NCBI RefSeq assembly: GCF_003473485.1
Contig: NC_053044.1
Span: 6,584,501-6,648,500 of the forward strand
Direction: 5' to 3'
DNA length: 64,000 bases
Source: Medicago truncatula
Lineage: Eukaryota > Streptophyta > Magnoliopsida > Fabales > Fabaceae
Part shown: in pieces, positions 47,075-63,715 of the stretch
How positions within the stretch are numbered: the stretch's first letter is position 1
Layout: each line of letters starts with the position of its first letter
Program-made: the position numbers and the translations under genes
Notes under the pieces: model-generated
Databases searched by the model: none
What the model was told of the DNA's origin: nothing
The model's input: only the letters and a program-made list of their open reading frames with translations

Positions 47075-49010
47075 GGTCACCGATTATCAAGCCATTGATA
47101 TCAAACCACTTGGATAACGCTCAAAATATTCAGTCATGGACGTGAGGGGTTTGTGTTAAGAGTCCCACAATGAATGAGATAAATAATTTGACATGGATAA
47201 TGAATGATTGCAATCCTAACGCTACATAACACCTTAATGAATTCACATGATGAGACCTTTCGGGCAAGTATGACTTGTTAGTATCACGTCAATTATTAAT
47301 GGTTTAATGTTTGATACATAAGAGAGATAACACATATTCCTAATGTCTTAAATTTTTGGATGAAGATGTCTTGTCTCACTCTTGTGGCTTTAGAGCAATG
47401 GCACGCTGTTACTTTTGTCGCTACTCTAGACTTCCTAACAAATGCTATCATAGTTTGGTTCAACTTGGTGGAGCGGGGGTGTGATTGTATTATTTGAATC
47501 ATGTTTAGGACATTAGAGACTCGTATTTGAAAGAGAGGTTGTTGGGTTTATGTCTGAGCAATTAGTTCTATATCGACTATGAATGAGTACAATATTGGAT
47601 ATATAAGAGAGATGACACATATTTTCAATGCCTTAAATTTTGGTTGGAGGTGTGATGTCTTACTCTCTTGTGGTAGTATTGACTTGTTGTTAGGTCCAGA
47701 CCTCTCAACAATGCTTATATCGTGTCTTTAATTTTATGTTAGTTGTTGCGTGTTAAAAAATCTCAACAATGCTTATATCATATCTTTAATTTTATGTTAG
47801 TTGTTGCGTGTTAAAATCACAACAATGCTTATATTGTGTCTTTAATTTTTTTTGTCATTTCAAATAACAAACCAAAAATCAAAATCTATAACAAAGGAGT
47901 TGAACTTCGTGCCCCTACCATCATTGCCAATATATGCAACCACCAAACAAAACAACACATTGTGCCAATTTCGTTGCCAATATGGTCCTATTAGCACGAT
48001 GTGTTGGTTTGGTTGTAACATCTTATATTAACTTTGTATGTGGCTGTGTTTGACTTTCTTGTGTATGATTGTGTGTGTTTTCTATAACCCTTCTTAAAAG
48101 GTTAGTTTTTTTTTTTACTATAATGTTGGGTCTTTGTCCCATATTTTTTGACATAGTTGACTCCATTACAGATACAAATGCACAATTTTGATCTTAAATA
48201 TCTTTAATAATTTATTAAAAAAACCTTTAATTCTTATGGATTAGGGAAATTTTGATACAATAACTCGTAAGGAGTTAGGTGATTATTGGAAGATGAAGTA
48301 ATCTATTAATCAAATGAGTTGCAAGTTGAACAGCAATTTAAATTCTTTTAGAAGATTAACATGTAATAACAAACTTATAGTTACATTCACCAATATGTCT
48401 ACCTTTCCAGAAGTGGTGTTTCAATGCAGAAAGGTTAGTGGATGATACCAAACTTTGCATAAAAATCAAGATAAACAAGTTCACTTTGATTCCTTCAAAA
48501 TAAAAATAAAAATCACTTTGATTGCCGGACCTAATAATTTTAATGTTATTTTTAAATTTAGTTTTTGCATAAATAACAAAATTAGAGAATACAAAATTTG
48601 ATTGTGGGTTTTATATAAGGTTAAATAAGTTTTTCGTCCTTATAAATAAAGCGAATTTTGATTTTAGTTTCTAACCTACCGAGTCGAACTACATATAGCT
48701 CAAGTTCAACTCATTTATTTAACGAACTTAATTTTCAGCTCAAATTCAGCTCGTTTGGTTCATGAACAAAGTTTGACGAGCAAATTATCGAGTCGAGTTC
48801 CGAATTATATTCGAGTTGGTTCGGTTCATTGCCAACCCTACCTTCCTATTTCCTCCTCCATCAAAGTTTAATTTTTTTAATTTTTTTTTTGAAAAAAGAG
48901 TGTCTCAAATCATTAAGCAATCACTATTTCTATACTCATTTGACGTTAAATAACAAATATTACATCTTTTGAACATATTATATTATAGTTTTGCGTATTT
49001 CAATCTGAAG
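47075..49010. other. Intergenic DNA with diverged repeats
   Basis: Two diverged copies of an LTR-like stretch (around 47290-47400 and 47580-47690, sharing ATA(C/T)ATAAGAGAGAT and ACACATATT) suggest a decayed short LTR element. A small tandem repeat follows at 47706. From 47870 nothing else is recognised. Confidence 0.4.
47706..47850. repeat. Tandem repeat, ~57-bp unit x 2.5
   Basis: CAACAATGCTTATAT followed by TCTTTAATTTTATGTTAGTT starts at about 47706, 47764 and 47820. Confidence 0.85.
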
Positions 49011-49012
49011 TA

Positions 49013-49270
49013 CTCCATCCGTCCCTTAATAAATGACCTAGTTGACAATATGCATTATTGACTTGATATACTTTGACCATACTTTTCTACTAATTCACAA
49101 AGATAAATAATATCATGTAAGATGTTGTTGGATTCGTCTCGATGAATATTTTTAAAATATTAAATTTTTATAATTTTTTTTAGTAGAGAATTGAAGATAT
49201 CAAAGATAAAAGATATGCATTGATATGTGTGTCAGAGTCAACTAGGTCATTTATTTAGGGACGGAGGGAG
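49013..49270. mobile_element. Stowaway MITE, 258 bp
   Basis: Inverted ends CTCCATCCGTCCCTTAATAA and its counterpart ending GGACGGAGGGAG; TA target at 49011-49012 and 49271-49272. A typical plant Stowaway of the CTCCCTCCGT type. Confidence 0.93.
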
Positions 49271-49559
49271 TATTTTTTTTTTTATCAGGAGCTAAGACTC
49301 AAACCTGGATCAGGTCTTAAACCCCGAACCAGTCAACCTTGAAAGTCTCAATTTATTTGCAATATTTTGTTGCTAAATTATATTATATTTTTTTTTCTTT
49401 TAAATTTTGTTTTGTCTTTTATTGATAGTTATGGATGAAACCATGAAACCCAACATTGTTGAGGTTTCAATTTATTTGAAATAAACAATTGATTCTAAAG
49501 AGAACATTAGCAGTCAACACTTCGGTTTCCTTGCACAAAGTATGAAGAACTTGAACTTA

Positions 49560-49895
49560 CCAATCCAAATTAAAAAGATTGCGAATATGTCTCTTTAAAA
49601 TGGGAACAATCCCCCGAGATTGCATTTACATGTTATCATATCAATCAAGAGCTTTGAATCACTCTGCACAATAAGTTGTGCAATGTGGTCTCTCCAAGCC
49701 ATCTTCAATCCTAGATACACGCCCCACATCTCCGCATGTAGAGCATCACACTAACCAATCTTCTTAATGTAGCCTTTAATCCAACGCCCATCTGAGTTGC
49801 GAAACAAGCCTCCACAACCTAAAGCCTCGTTATTCCCTTTGCAAGCACCATCACTATTGAGTTTGATCCAACCCTCAGGAGGTCTTCCAGCCAAT
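49560..49895 (-). pseudogene. RNase H domain remnant (LINE-type)
   Basis: The minus strand from about 49890 reads PPEGWIKLNSDGACKGN, LGCGGLFRNSDGRW, a stop, then ALHAEMWGVYLGLKMAW and LIVQSDSKLLIDMI. These are the DG..., E and D motifs of plant RNase H (RVT_3). One TAG interrupts an otherwise open frame. Confidence 0.75.
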
Positions 49896-50338
49896 GTGAA
49901 TAATCTCCTTATTTTTGAGGATTTCGATGAAGATGTTGATACGTGCTCTCTTCAATGTTTTTTGAGTAGCTATGAATCACTCCGACCGGATCATAAGGCC
50001 ACTGAAAATTGTCTTAAAAAATAACTTTATTTCTCCACGCCCAAAGAAACCAACATGTCGTCATGAAAGTTGTTTGCCAACAATCGTTGTTAGGACCAAT
50101 ATTGTGCTTGTTAGGACCAACATGTCGTCATGCCCGCTTGTTTGTTTTAGCATTGGTTAATCTTGCCTTATATGTTTTCTCTTTGAGCAAGTTTTGTTTA
50201 TAAATTTTTTTCGTATTCTTTAACACATCTTGTGCTATTGAGACGCTTTGTTGGGTGTTAAATATATTCCAATTTTACGTCTTAAAAGAAAAGATTATTT
50301 ATACACTTTTAATTTTTTCATTATATGCCACTTTATAC
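49896..50338. other. Intergenic DNA
   Basis: Contains a short repeat of TTGTTAGGACCAA (50090 and 50108) with CATGTCGTCATG (50055 and 50127). The 75-aa plus frame here is antisense to the RNase H remnant. No gene. Confidence 0.4.
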
Positions 50339-50737
50339 TCATTTAATATTTTAGTCTTTTCATCTCGTCGAAAAAAGAAATATTAGTGTTTTCATTGTAT
50401 CTAACTTTTTATTTATTCAGAGTAAAAAAAAAAACCCAATTTTTTATGAAAGAAATATGCTTATAACATTTCATTAATAATAAGAGTTTCAATACAATCG
50501 GGTATGTGAAAATAAACAACAGGATTAGCTAGTAACGTCATTTAATATTTTAGTCTTTTCATCTCGCCGAAAAAAGAAATATTAGTGTTTTCATTGTATC
50601 TAACTTTTTATTTATTCAGAGTAAAAAAAAACCCCATTTTTTATGAAAGAAATATGCTTATAACATTTCATTAATAATAAGAGTTTCAATACAATCGGGT
50701 ATGTGAAAATAAACAATAGGATTAGCTATAACGTGGC
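50339..50737. repeat. Tandem duplication, ~199-bp unit x 2
   Basis: CATTTAATATTTTAGTCTTT through AATAAACAA(C/T)AGGATTAGCT occurs at 50339 and again at 50538 with only a handful of differences. The second copy runs into the 3' end of the RNase H pseudogene. Confidence 0.92.
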
Positions 50738-51381
50738 TTCACCTGCAAGAACATGAGCAACTTCGTTTGCTTGTCGCCTAACAAACTCCACCCAGAGTTG
50801 GTAAAGAAAGAACTAAACAGAGACCGACATGATGAGATAATGCACCCAAATTCAGAAGTGTCATCTCGATTAGCATGGAAGGCATCACAAGTAAGCTTGG
50901 AATTCGTTTCAAAATCAACATTGTCAAATTGCATATCACTTAGCCACTGCAAGGCAGAATGAAGACCCAACGCTTCACCGACGTCCACAAAATAGAAACA
51001 CGGGTAGCTAGCAACCTTAGCCAAGACAAATGTACCTTCTGAATCCTGAACACACACGCCAGTACGGTTAAGATGAGAGGAAAATGCAACATCAATATTA
51101 CACTTATACCTACCCGGTAAAGGGTGCTGCCAACTAGAAGTGTCACAAATGTCGAGGTGCCAACTGCGGCCGAAGTTCCCCCCTCTGGCGGATGGCTGCA
51201 GTTGTTGTTGGGGAATAAGATCAACAACAGTGGGAACATTAGCAAACTGCCAATCAACGACCAAATTCTTATCTTGCTCAACAACCGTGGCGTTTACCTC
51301 CGTAACATCATCGCAAACTCGAAGATTTCGATACTTCCAGATACTCCAAAACGTTGATGCTAATTGTTGATTAAAACCCAA
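50722..51381 (-). pseudogene. RNase H-like (RVT_3) protein with one C-terminal frameshift
   Basis: 219 open codons: an N-terminal FWSIWKYRNLRVCDD segment typical of the stretch between zf-RVT and RNase H in plant LINEs, then RYKCNIDVAFSSHLNRTGVC, VDVGEALGLHSALQW, FETNSKLTCDAF. Near 50798 a one-base shift replaces the expected end, which continues in the next frame as VEFVRRQANEVAHVLAGEA. The second catalytic Asp is Asn in ETNSK. The upstream side stops close to the solo LTR at 51418. Confidence 0.78.
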
Positions 51382-51417
51382 ACTTTTTATTTACGTCATG
51401 AATTTTATTTTCTTACC

Positions 51418-52773
51418 TGTGCTCGTGATTTTCGAATATCAAACGATTAATTGATTTGAATCGTCAATCTTTGAACTCTCGATTTTTATTTGAAGGGCAA
51501 AAATGAGTAAAAACCCTTATCGAGACTTTGGATTCGGGGGTTGGTTACGCAAAGGGAAGGTGCTAGCACCCTAAGCGTCTACGGTATTCCGTAGGAACCT
51601 CTTACCTAGATCATCTTGTGCTAAATTGATTTGTTTATTTGAAAATTATTACCTAAAAGTCTAAGTGAAAGAATGGAGGGAGAAGAAGTATGTTTTTGGT
51701 TATTTTTATTTGATTTGGAATGATAAAAAATCCTCTGCCTACATACCCTTAAAGAAAAGGATCAAAACCAATGTAGTTCACCTAAAAAGTTTCTTTTTGG
51801 TGGGTTGGTTGATTTTAAATTTTAGAAAATGGTTTTAAGAAGGGATAAGAGGCATCAAGGCTTGAGAGAAAGTAAGGTGAGGTTGCTCAAATTTTAATTA
51901 CAAGAAAATTAAGTCTAGTATGAACATTAATTCAATTAAGCATTTGATTAAGAAAATAAAAGGAAAAACCAAACTTGGGTTACAAACCAAGGTTTATTAA
52001 GAAAATACTTTTGAAGTTTTTTTTTTATTTGAATGTTTTTGTTATTTTCGATAATATATAAAACTAACGTAGCAAAGAAAAGTATGAGAATTTTGTAGTT
52101 AGAGAATTTTGTAGTGACGTTGGATCACCACAAAATCTTCTTTTTTTTTTGTATTTTTTTTATAACAATAAACAAAATGAAAATAAAATAAAATACCTTG
52201 AAACCGAAAGGGACAGAAAGAAGTAGAAAAAGAAGAAAGACTCGTTAACACAAGTCAAAAGAGGGAGAAGAGAAGAAAGGCACATGAATCATCAATTGTG
52301 AATTTCCGGTGTCCTAAATGCATTGTGTGAGCCCTCTATTTATTGAGAAACTTCACAACTAATAGGTGAGAAACTTTGGGAACAAGTAATTCATCTAGTA
52401 CAAAAATATGCTAACTGTGTACCAAAATATATCATATTGAGTACAAAAATATATTATTCAGTACATAAATATGTTATTCAGTACATAAATATATATTATT
52501 GAGTATCAAAATATATTTCAGATCAAGCACTAAAATATATTAGATTGCCTACCAAAATATTTTAGATTTGTTCCAAAATATTCTAGATTGCATTCTAAAA
52601 TAATTTAGCAAAACTTGGGGACCAAGAAAGCACTTTTTAATAATGACCAAATTTATTATTTAAATTATCATTTCCAAATAAATTTCGTCTAAAACGACGG
52701 ACATTTCCGGTTTTAAAAGTACGAACAAAATGTGTAAAAATAAAAAAAAATGGTCAAAATTTGAGATATGATA
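51418..52773 (+). mobile_element. Solo LTR, same family as 1530-4384, 1356 bp
   Basis: Starts TGTGCTCGTGATTTTCG and ends ATATGATA, so the terminal CA is mutated to TA. The perfect 5-bp TSD TTACC is at 51413-51417 and 52774-52778. The first ~600 bp match 1530-2130 closely (CTTTGAACTCTCGATTTTTA, GGTGCTAGCA, CTAAGCGTCTA). The 3' halves differ in length and content. Confidence 0.88.
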
Positions 52774-52778
52774 TTACC

Positions 52779-53280
52779 TTGTGGCGGAACTTCACAAATT
52801 TTATTTTCTTACCTTGCGGTGGAGAAAGACATATTTGAGTGAACAAATCCCTTTCAATTTCTTGTAAAAAAAAAATCCCTTTCGATTTAAAGACGACATA
52901 ACTAGTCTTATTCGAAAATTGTTTTTAATATTTTTGTTGAATATTTGTTACAAATATTATAAAATTCATACACAATCTTTCAAAATCCTCAAGACTTTTT
53001 ACGTCTAAATAATTTTTTTTTAAATCTCCATCCACTCCACCTATATTCCAATTAAATTGAAATGTTATACTTATATTTGTTTCCTTTATATATATTCTTT
53101 TTTTTTCTTTCTTTCTAATATGCATGTTTTTTATTTCAGGGGCTGCAAGATCATTGGCTACATTAGCATTACACATTCTGTGTTTTTCTTCATTATACAT
53201 GTTGCAACTTGCAACATCAGAGTGAGTAAAAGCAAAGTAAAGAGAGAAACACTCTTCAAGTTCAAGAACCAACCATAGCC
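52779..53280 (+). other. Upstream region of the ABCC gene
   Basis: AT-rich, with AATTTTATTTTCTTACCTTG at 52797 echoing the sequence just before the solo LTR (51402), so a short tandem repeat existed before the LTR inserted. 53130-53280 is probably leader sequence. No TATA box is assigned with confidence. Confidence 0.4.
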
Positions 53281-59141
<5,861 letters not shown>

Positions 59142-61556
59142 CTCATTACACTAACAAACTAAAGATGAAGGTTACTAGAGTGATTGTTTCCCTAGTTTTT
59201 ATACTTGTTTCATTCAAAATTATTGAATGAGGCCTCAGCAGAACTCAACTGTTTTATACCATTGTAAATATTTATGGAGGTTCAATTTCATATAGCATTC
59301 TGTTATCTCATGGGAATTAAATACTTATGTTATTTCATATAGCATTCAAAATATGCATTTCTGAATGACTTTAATTCATGCCTTAGAAATCCAGGTATTA
59401 AACATGTGGTTGATGACAATCAACCACAATGTCACCCAAGTGCTACTCATTAAAAAACACAGCCTATAAAGGGACTAAAATAGTCAAAATGTTATATTAA
59501 TTGAAAAACACTTTAAGAAGGTATTTTTTGTAAGGGAATTTTAAGAAGGTTTTGTAAGGATGCTCCTCCTCAAGTCTCAGATTTGATTTTCTCTGGTACT
59601 AATTTGGATGGACTAATTTACCTTTTTCAAAAAAAAAAAAAAAAAAACTTAAAGTAACAAGCTTTAGACCGGTTAAAAAATGTATAACTGACTTAGAGTT
59701 TCGATTATTACTGTGTTATTGTTTACAAACAACCGTCTAATATTGAATTGTTTTGGCTGTATAGCCAAACTAAATTAAAATATTGAATTGTTTTGAATGT
59801 TTAGACCCAATTTTTTTCATTTTTTTAATCTATGAAAACTTCTTACGAGACCCTGCCTCTCAAAATTCAAAATTTAATCATGTAGACCTATTTTTTTATT
59901 TTTTTTTAACTTTTTGAGTTTTTCAAATTTTCAAAAAAATTCAAAACTATTTGCGTTTGTCATATTTTCTATTTTTTGTATTTTTATATTATTTAGATTT
60001 TATTTGATAGGGTTTTTCATTTTTCACTTTGTTTTTAGTATTAGGGATATCATTGGTATTTCCTGAATCATTACTTTTCCTAGTTTTAGAGCATGATGAT
60101 GCATGACTGGGTCCAAACCTGAAGTAGTTTAGCAAGGTAAGCAATAGTAATAACACAAAACGATGAGAAGACTCTAACAGAGCTAACAATTGAAAATTCT
60201 GAATCTAGTTAATTTTGTTGGTAACACAAGTGATTATGTCGGTTGTTTCAAAGCGATCAGAGCATTTATGGAGTAGAGGAATCATCCATCAGTGATTATG
60301 TTCTTATGTTTATTTATTCATATGCATTAATATTTGTTTGAGAAATGATATTTGAACATTTTTGCAACAACTTTCTCTCTTATACTCACATTATTTTCTA
60401 TTTTATCTCTCTATTGTTATGGTTTCCGTGCCAATACCACTTTTTTCTTTGTAAAATATGATTGTCAAATAAGTTGTCACCAAATTGATTGTTCAAATAA
60501 CACTCCTCAACATAAAAATAGAGTATAAGTGAATAGTTTGTATATGGTGTTGGATTTGTGTCTATCATTTGTGTTTAGTTATCATTTCTCTTAACATAAA
60601 AATGGAGGGTAATGTACTTTAAATATCTTTTTATAAAATAAATTGTAATTTACTCTAAAAATAGAGTGTATGTTTTTCTAATTTATTTCATTTGTTAATT
60701 TTGTCTTATTATCTCTAAACGCACTTACAAGATCTTTATTTAAATTTTGCATTAGGCCTAAAAATACATTGGACTGGCCCTCTTTTGTAGTCATTTGAGT
60801 CTCTTTTAGTTTTATTTTAATTACAAATTCAATCACTCTAGTTTAAGCTTTTGAGTTGTTTATCCAGTATAAAATGTCTGTTAATTTGCACAAATTTGTT
60901 AACTTAGACTCACTTTTTGTTATGAACATATTTATATCACAATTACAAACATTAAAAAAAAAAAATAATTCAATGGTTTTGACAACCTAAAATAAGGCAA
61001 AACAGTTTTGCCAAAAAAAACGGTTATATTTTTCATTTTTTTAAAAAAATACATAATTATTCTTCGTTAATAAATGATTTATAATAATAATAGGTGTATA
61101 TTTTTATCCAAATAAAAAGGTGCATATTATTTGCTAACTTAAACCTTCATATTTTTTATCGGTCTAAGTTAACAAACTTTATATATATTTTGCATCACAC
61201 CAGCACACAAGTTTCGAATGTTAGCATTCATCTATTTTGCATCAATTTTTAATGTATTAAATTCATAAATTTTTATAAAAAATTACTATGTAAAAAATCC
61301 TTAACAAAGTTTCTTAAGAACACTCATTAATATTTCTCATACAATAAATATAAGTTAGCACCTAGGGAAAGAGTAACACATATGTAGATTAACGTGTCAT
61401 CTTGTTCTTATGTGGTGCCAATCGTGCCATATAGCAACTATGAGTAATCAATAATGAGAGGGTAAATATTGTAAAAAAAATATAAAAAAATCATGAGAGG
61501 GTAAATAAAACATGACAATATTTGTTAATCGAGTATCGTGAAGATCGTGGATGAAT
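59142..61556. other. Intergenic DNA, 2.4 kb
   Basis: An A run at 59631-59647 may mark a retrotransposed tail. 60336-60510 resembles a MITE: GAAATGATATTTGAACA on the left and TGTTCAAATAACACTCCT on the right are roughly inverted, but no TSD could be fixed. No gene. Confidence 0.4.
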
Positions 61557-61573
61557 AAAATATTCAATATCTA

Positions 61574-61715
61574 TCCCTGTGAGCTTAGCTCAGTTGGTAG
61601 GGATATTGCATATTATATGCAGGAGCCGTGGTTCGAACCCCGGACACTCCACTTCTCCACAATTAAATTGTGTGAGCTCTAGCCACTAGACTATTTGACC
61701 AAAAAAAATAAAATA
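61574..61715 (+). mobile_element. tRNA-derived SINE in the dirigent promoter
   Basis: 142 bp with A-box TTAGCTCAGTTGGTAGGG and B-box GGTTCGAACCCCGG, a GTGAGCTCTAGCCACTAGAC body and an A-rich tail. A perfect 17-bp TSD, AAAATATTCAATATCTA, is at 61557-61573 and 61716-61732. Same family as 32243. Confidence 0.93.
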
Positions 61716-61778
61716 AAAATATTCAATATCTACAACGTTATCTTTTCTCCTTTTGGAAAAATATCTACTACTTACGTC

Positions 61779-61787
61779 TTTATAAGT
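61779..61787 (+). promoter_or_regulatory. TATA box of the dirigent gene
   Basis: TTTATAAGT about 55 bases before the ATG and about 65 bases after the SINE. Confidence 0.45.
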
Positions 61788-61837
61788 AAGTGTCAATTGT
61801 TACACATTATCGTAAAGTTATATCCACTTATACTCAA

Positions 61838-62401
61838 ATGGCTACATCTCTTAGATTCTTCTTTCTCTTCACTGTCACTTTCATATTTGCTCAATTTTTC
61901 ACTACCAATGGAATGTTCTCCGAACAATCCAACATCATGTTACCAACAAATAAACAAAGCACTGAAAAATTAACCCACTTGCACTTTTTTTACCATGACA
62001 TATTAGAAGGTAAAAATCCAACGGTTGTACAAATTATTGATCCATCAAATACGATTGGTTTCGGAGCAAGTTACATGATGGACAACCTCTTAACTGAAGA
62101 ACAAGAGATAACCTCAAAACCTGTTGGTAGAGCTCAAGGGATGTTTGGTTTGGCATCTTTGCATGACCGTGGAATGGTTATGTTAATTAATCTTGCTTTC
62201 ACTGAAGGTGATTTTGCTGGTAGTACTCTTAGTATGCTTGGAAGGAATCCTGTTCAAGACACTGTTAGAGAACTGCCTATTGTCGGCGGCACCGGCGTCT
62301 TTAGGTTTGCTAGGGGATATGCTATTGCTAAGAGTGTCTGGGAGATTTCAACATCTGAGCATTTTGTTGTTGAGTATGATGTCACTGTTTCTCATCCATA
62401 G
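61838..62401 (+). CDS. Dirigent family protein, single exon
   Basis: Extracellular protein of the dirigent family, whose members steer stereoselective phenoxy-radical coupling in lignan and related pathways or act as cyclases; the partner and product are unknown. 187 residues, normal length, intronless as is usual. Residues 1-25 form a signal peptide (MATSLRFFFLF...). The dirigent barrel runs from about residue 47 (LHFFYHDILEGKNPT) through VGRAQGMFGLAS, NLAFTEGDFAGSTLSMLGRN, PIVGGTGVFRFARGYA and VVEYDVTV. The start is the ATG at 61838, directly before the signal peptide; the in-frame GTG upstream (61790) is not used. An AATAAATAA at 62427 may be the poly(A) signal. Confidence 0.93.
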   Translation: MATSLRFFFLFTVTFIFAQFFTTNGMFSEQSNIMLPTNKQSTEKLTHLHFFYHDILEGKNPTVVQIIDPSNTIGFGASYMMDNLLTEEQEITSKPVGRAQGMFGLASLHDRGMVMLINLAFTEGDFAGSTLSMLGRNPVQDTVRELPIVGGTGVFRFARGYAIAKSVWEISTSEHFVVEYDVTVSHP

Positions 62402-62679
62402 AACTCTTGCAAGTTCTTGTTGTTTGAATAAATAATTGTGTATCTCTTACATCCTAGTGGTTTGATTTGAGAACATTTTATGTACCTATTTGGGTTTCGA
62501 TTTCGGATTGTGTTTTATTTGAGTTTGTGTTGGCCACTAGGCCAATACCAAAATAAAAACAAATTCCGTTTCCCTTCACATTTTGAGCAATGAAGCAGAA
62601 GTAGTTGTCATGGATTTTCATAAATCGAAATTTCTAGATTGAAAAATCTCTTGTAATATGTAAGCAAGCATCCATGCGT
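62402..62679. other. 3' flank of the dirigent gene
   Basis: AT-rich, with a possible poly(A) signal near 62427. Nothing else is seen. Confidence 0.4.
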
Positions 62680-62717
62680 AATCTAGTTTTTTCTATAACA
62701 TTTTCTTCGATTAGGAG

Positions 62718-62750
62718 GTGGTTTTGGGTAATTTTTTTACCCAAAATTAC
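62718..62750 (+). other. Hairpin in tandem copy 1
   Basis: The arm TTTTGGGTAA pairs with TTACCCAAAA, extended by GTGG against TTAC with G-U pairs; five-base T loop. Confidence 0.7.
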
Positions 62751-63248
62751 GCATCTTCATCGTTCTTTATCTATTTCAATGTAAATATGTGATTTTCATG
62801 TAGATTTAAGTTTTTATTTTTTATTTTTTTTATTTTATAATTTTGTCGTATGACTGCGCCAGTTTGTTGTTTGTCGTCTTCTGCGACATTGTTTTATTTC
62901 TCGTCTTGTTGAAGTGTTTATTTGCTTCATATTGAAAGATAAGTTATTCAATAGTAATTTAGACGTCAATGTTACATATCCAGAGACATGAGTATTCTAG
63001 TCACATTAATTTTGGTATATTATTTCTAGACATTTTGCCGTGGTATTCTATTAATTTAGATGTTGTGAGTATGTTTGTAGATTCATCCTCTATATTTTTA
63101 GCGCTACTAGATGATTTACTCTATCAATTTGAACGAAGGAATGAATATCGTTTTGCTTTTATAAAAAAACAATAGCTTGCCCTAATTTTTTAGTGAGAGA
63201 AACTCTGTCTTCTCTCTAAGTTTTCTTCCTCTTTCACTCATCGAGGAG

Positions 63249-63285
63249 GGGTGATTTTAGGTCAATTTTTGACCTAGAATCACCC
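63249..63285 (+). other. Hairpin in tandem copy 2
   Basis: The arm GGGTGATTTTAGGTCA pairs with TGACCTAGAATCACCC, one G-U; loop ATTTT. Same position as the hairpin in copy 1 but with different bases. Confidence 0.75.
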
Positions 63286-63715
63286 ATCTGCATCTTTTTT
63301 CCCCTTTCTTTCAATCTAAATAAGTGATTTTCACATACATCAAGTTTTTCTTTCGTGTTTTTTCGTGATTTCGTCGTCTTAGTGCAACATTGTGTTGTTC
63401 ATCGTCTTGTGCGGCGTTGTTTGATTTCGCATCTTTTGTTGTGTAGTGTTCGTTTGGTTCGTATTGAAAGATCAGCTTTAGACAATCACAAATTCAATCA
63501 ATAATTTAGACGTCAACGTTCAGATCCAGAAGCATGGGTATTTTGGTGATTTAGATTTCATCATATTATTTGTAGGCATTTTGCCGTTGGATGCTATTAA
63601 CTTGGGTGCTATGAGTTTGTTCGCAGATTCATCCTATACGATTTTAGCGATATTGATCATGTTATTGTCTCTAATGTATTCTATCAATTTGAATGAATGA
63701 ATATCCTTTTTTTTT

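Larger units (their letters stand above)
62680..63715 (+). repeat. Diverged tandem duplication, ~533-bp unit x 2
   Basis: Copy 1 is about 62680-63175, copy 2 about 63215-63715. Shared blocks in order: a hairpin, AA(A/G)T(A/G)(T/A)GTGATTTTCA, CGTC(A/T)T(G/C)T-type words, CATTTTGCCGT(G/T)G, AGATTCATCCT and TCAATTTGAA(C/T)GAA. Copy 2 ends in an A-rich tract, so a retroposed origin is possible. No coding frame is conserved. Confidence 0.8.

Noticed and set aside
61574..61650. tRNA gene (A and B boxes, also at 32243)
   Set aside because: No cloverleaf with a proper acceptor stem. Both copies share a non-tRNA body and A-rich tail and have TSDs, so they are SINEs.
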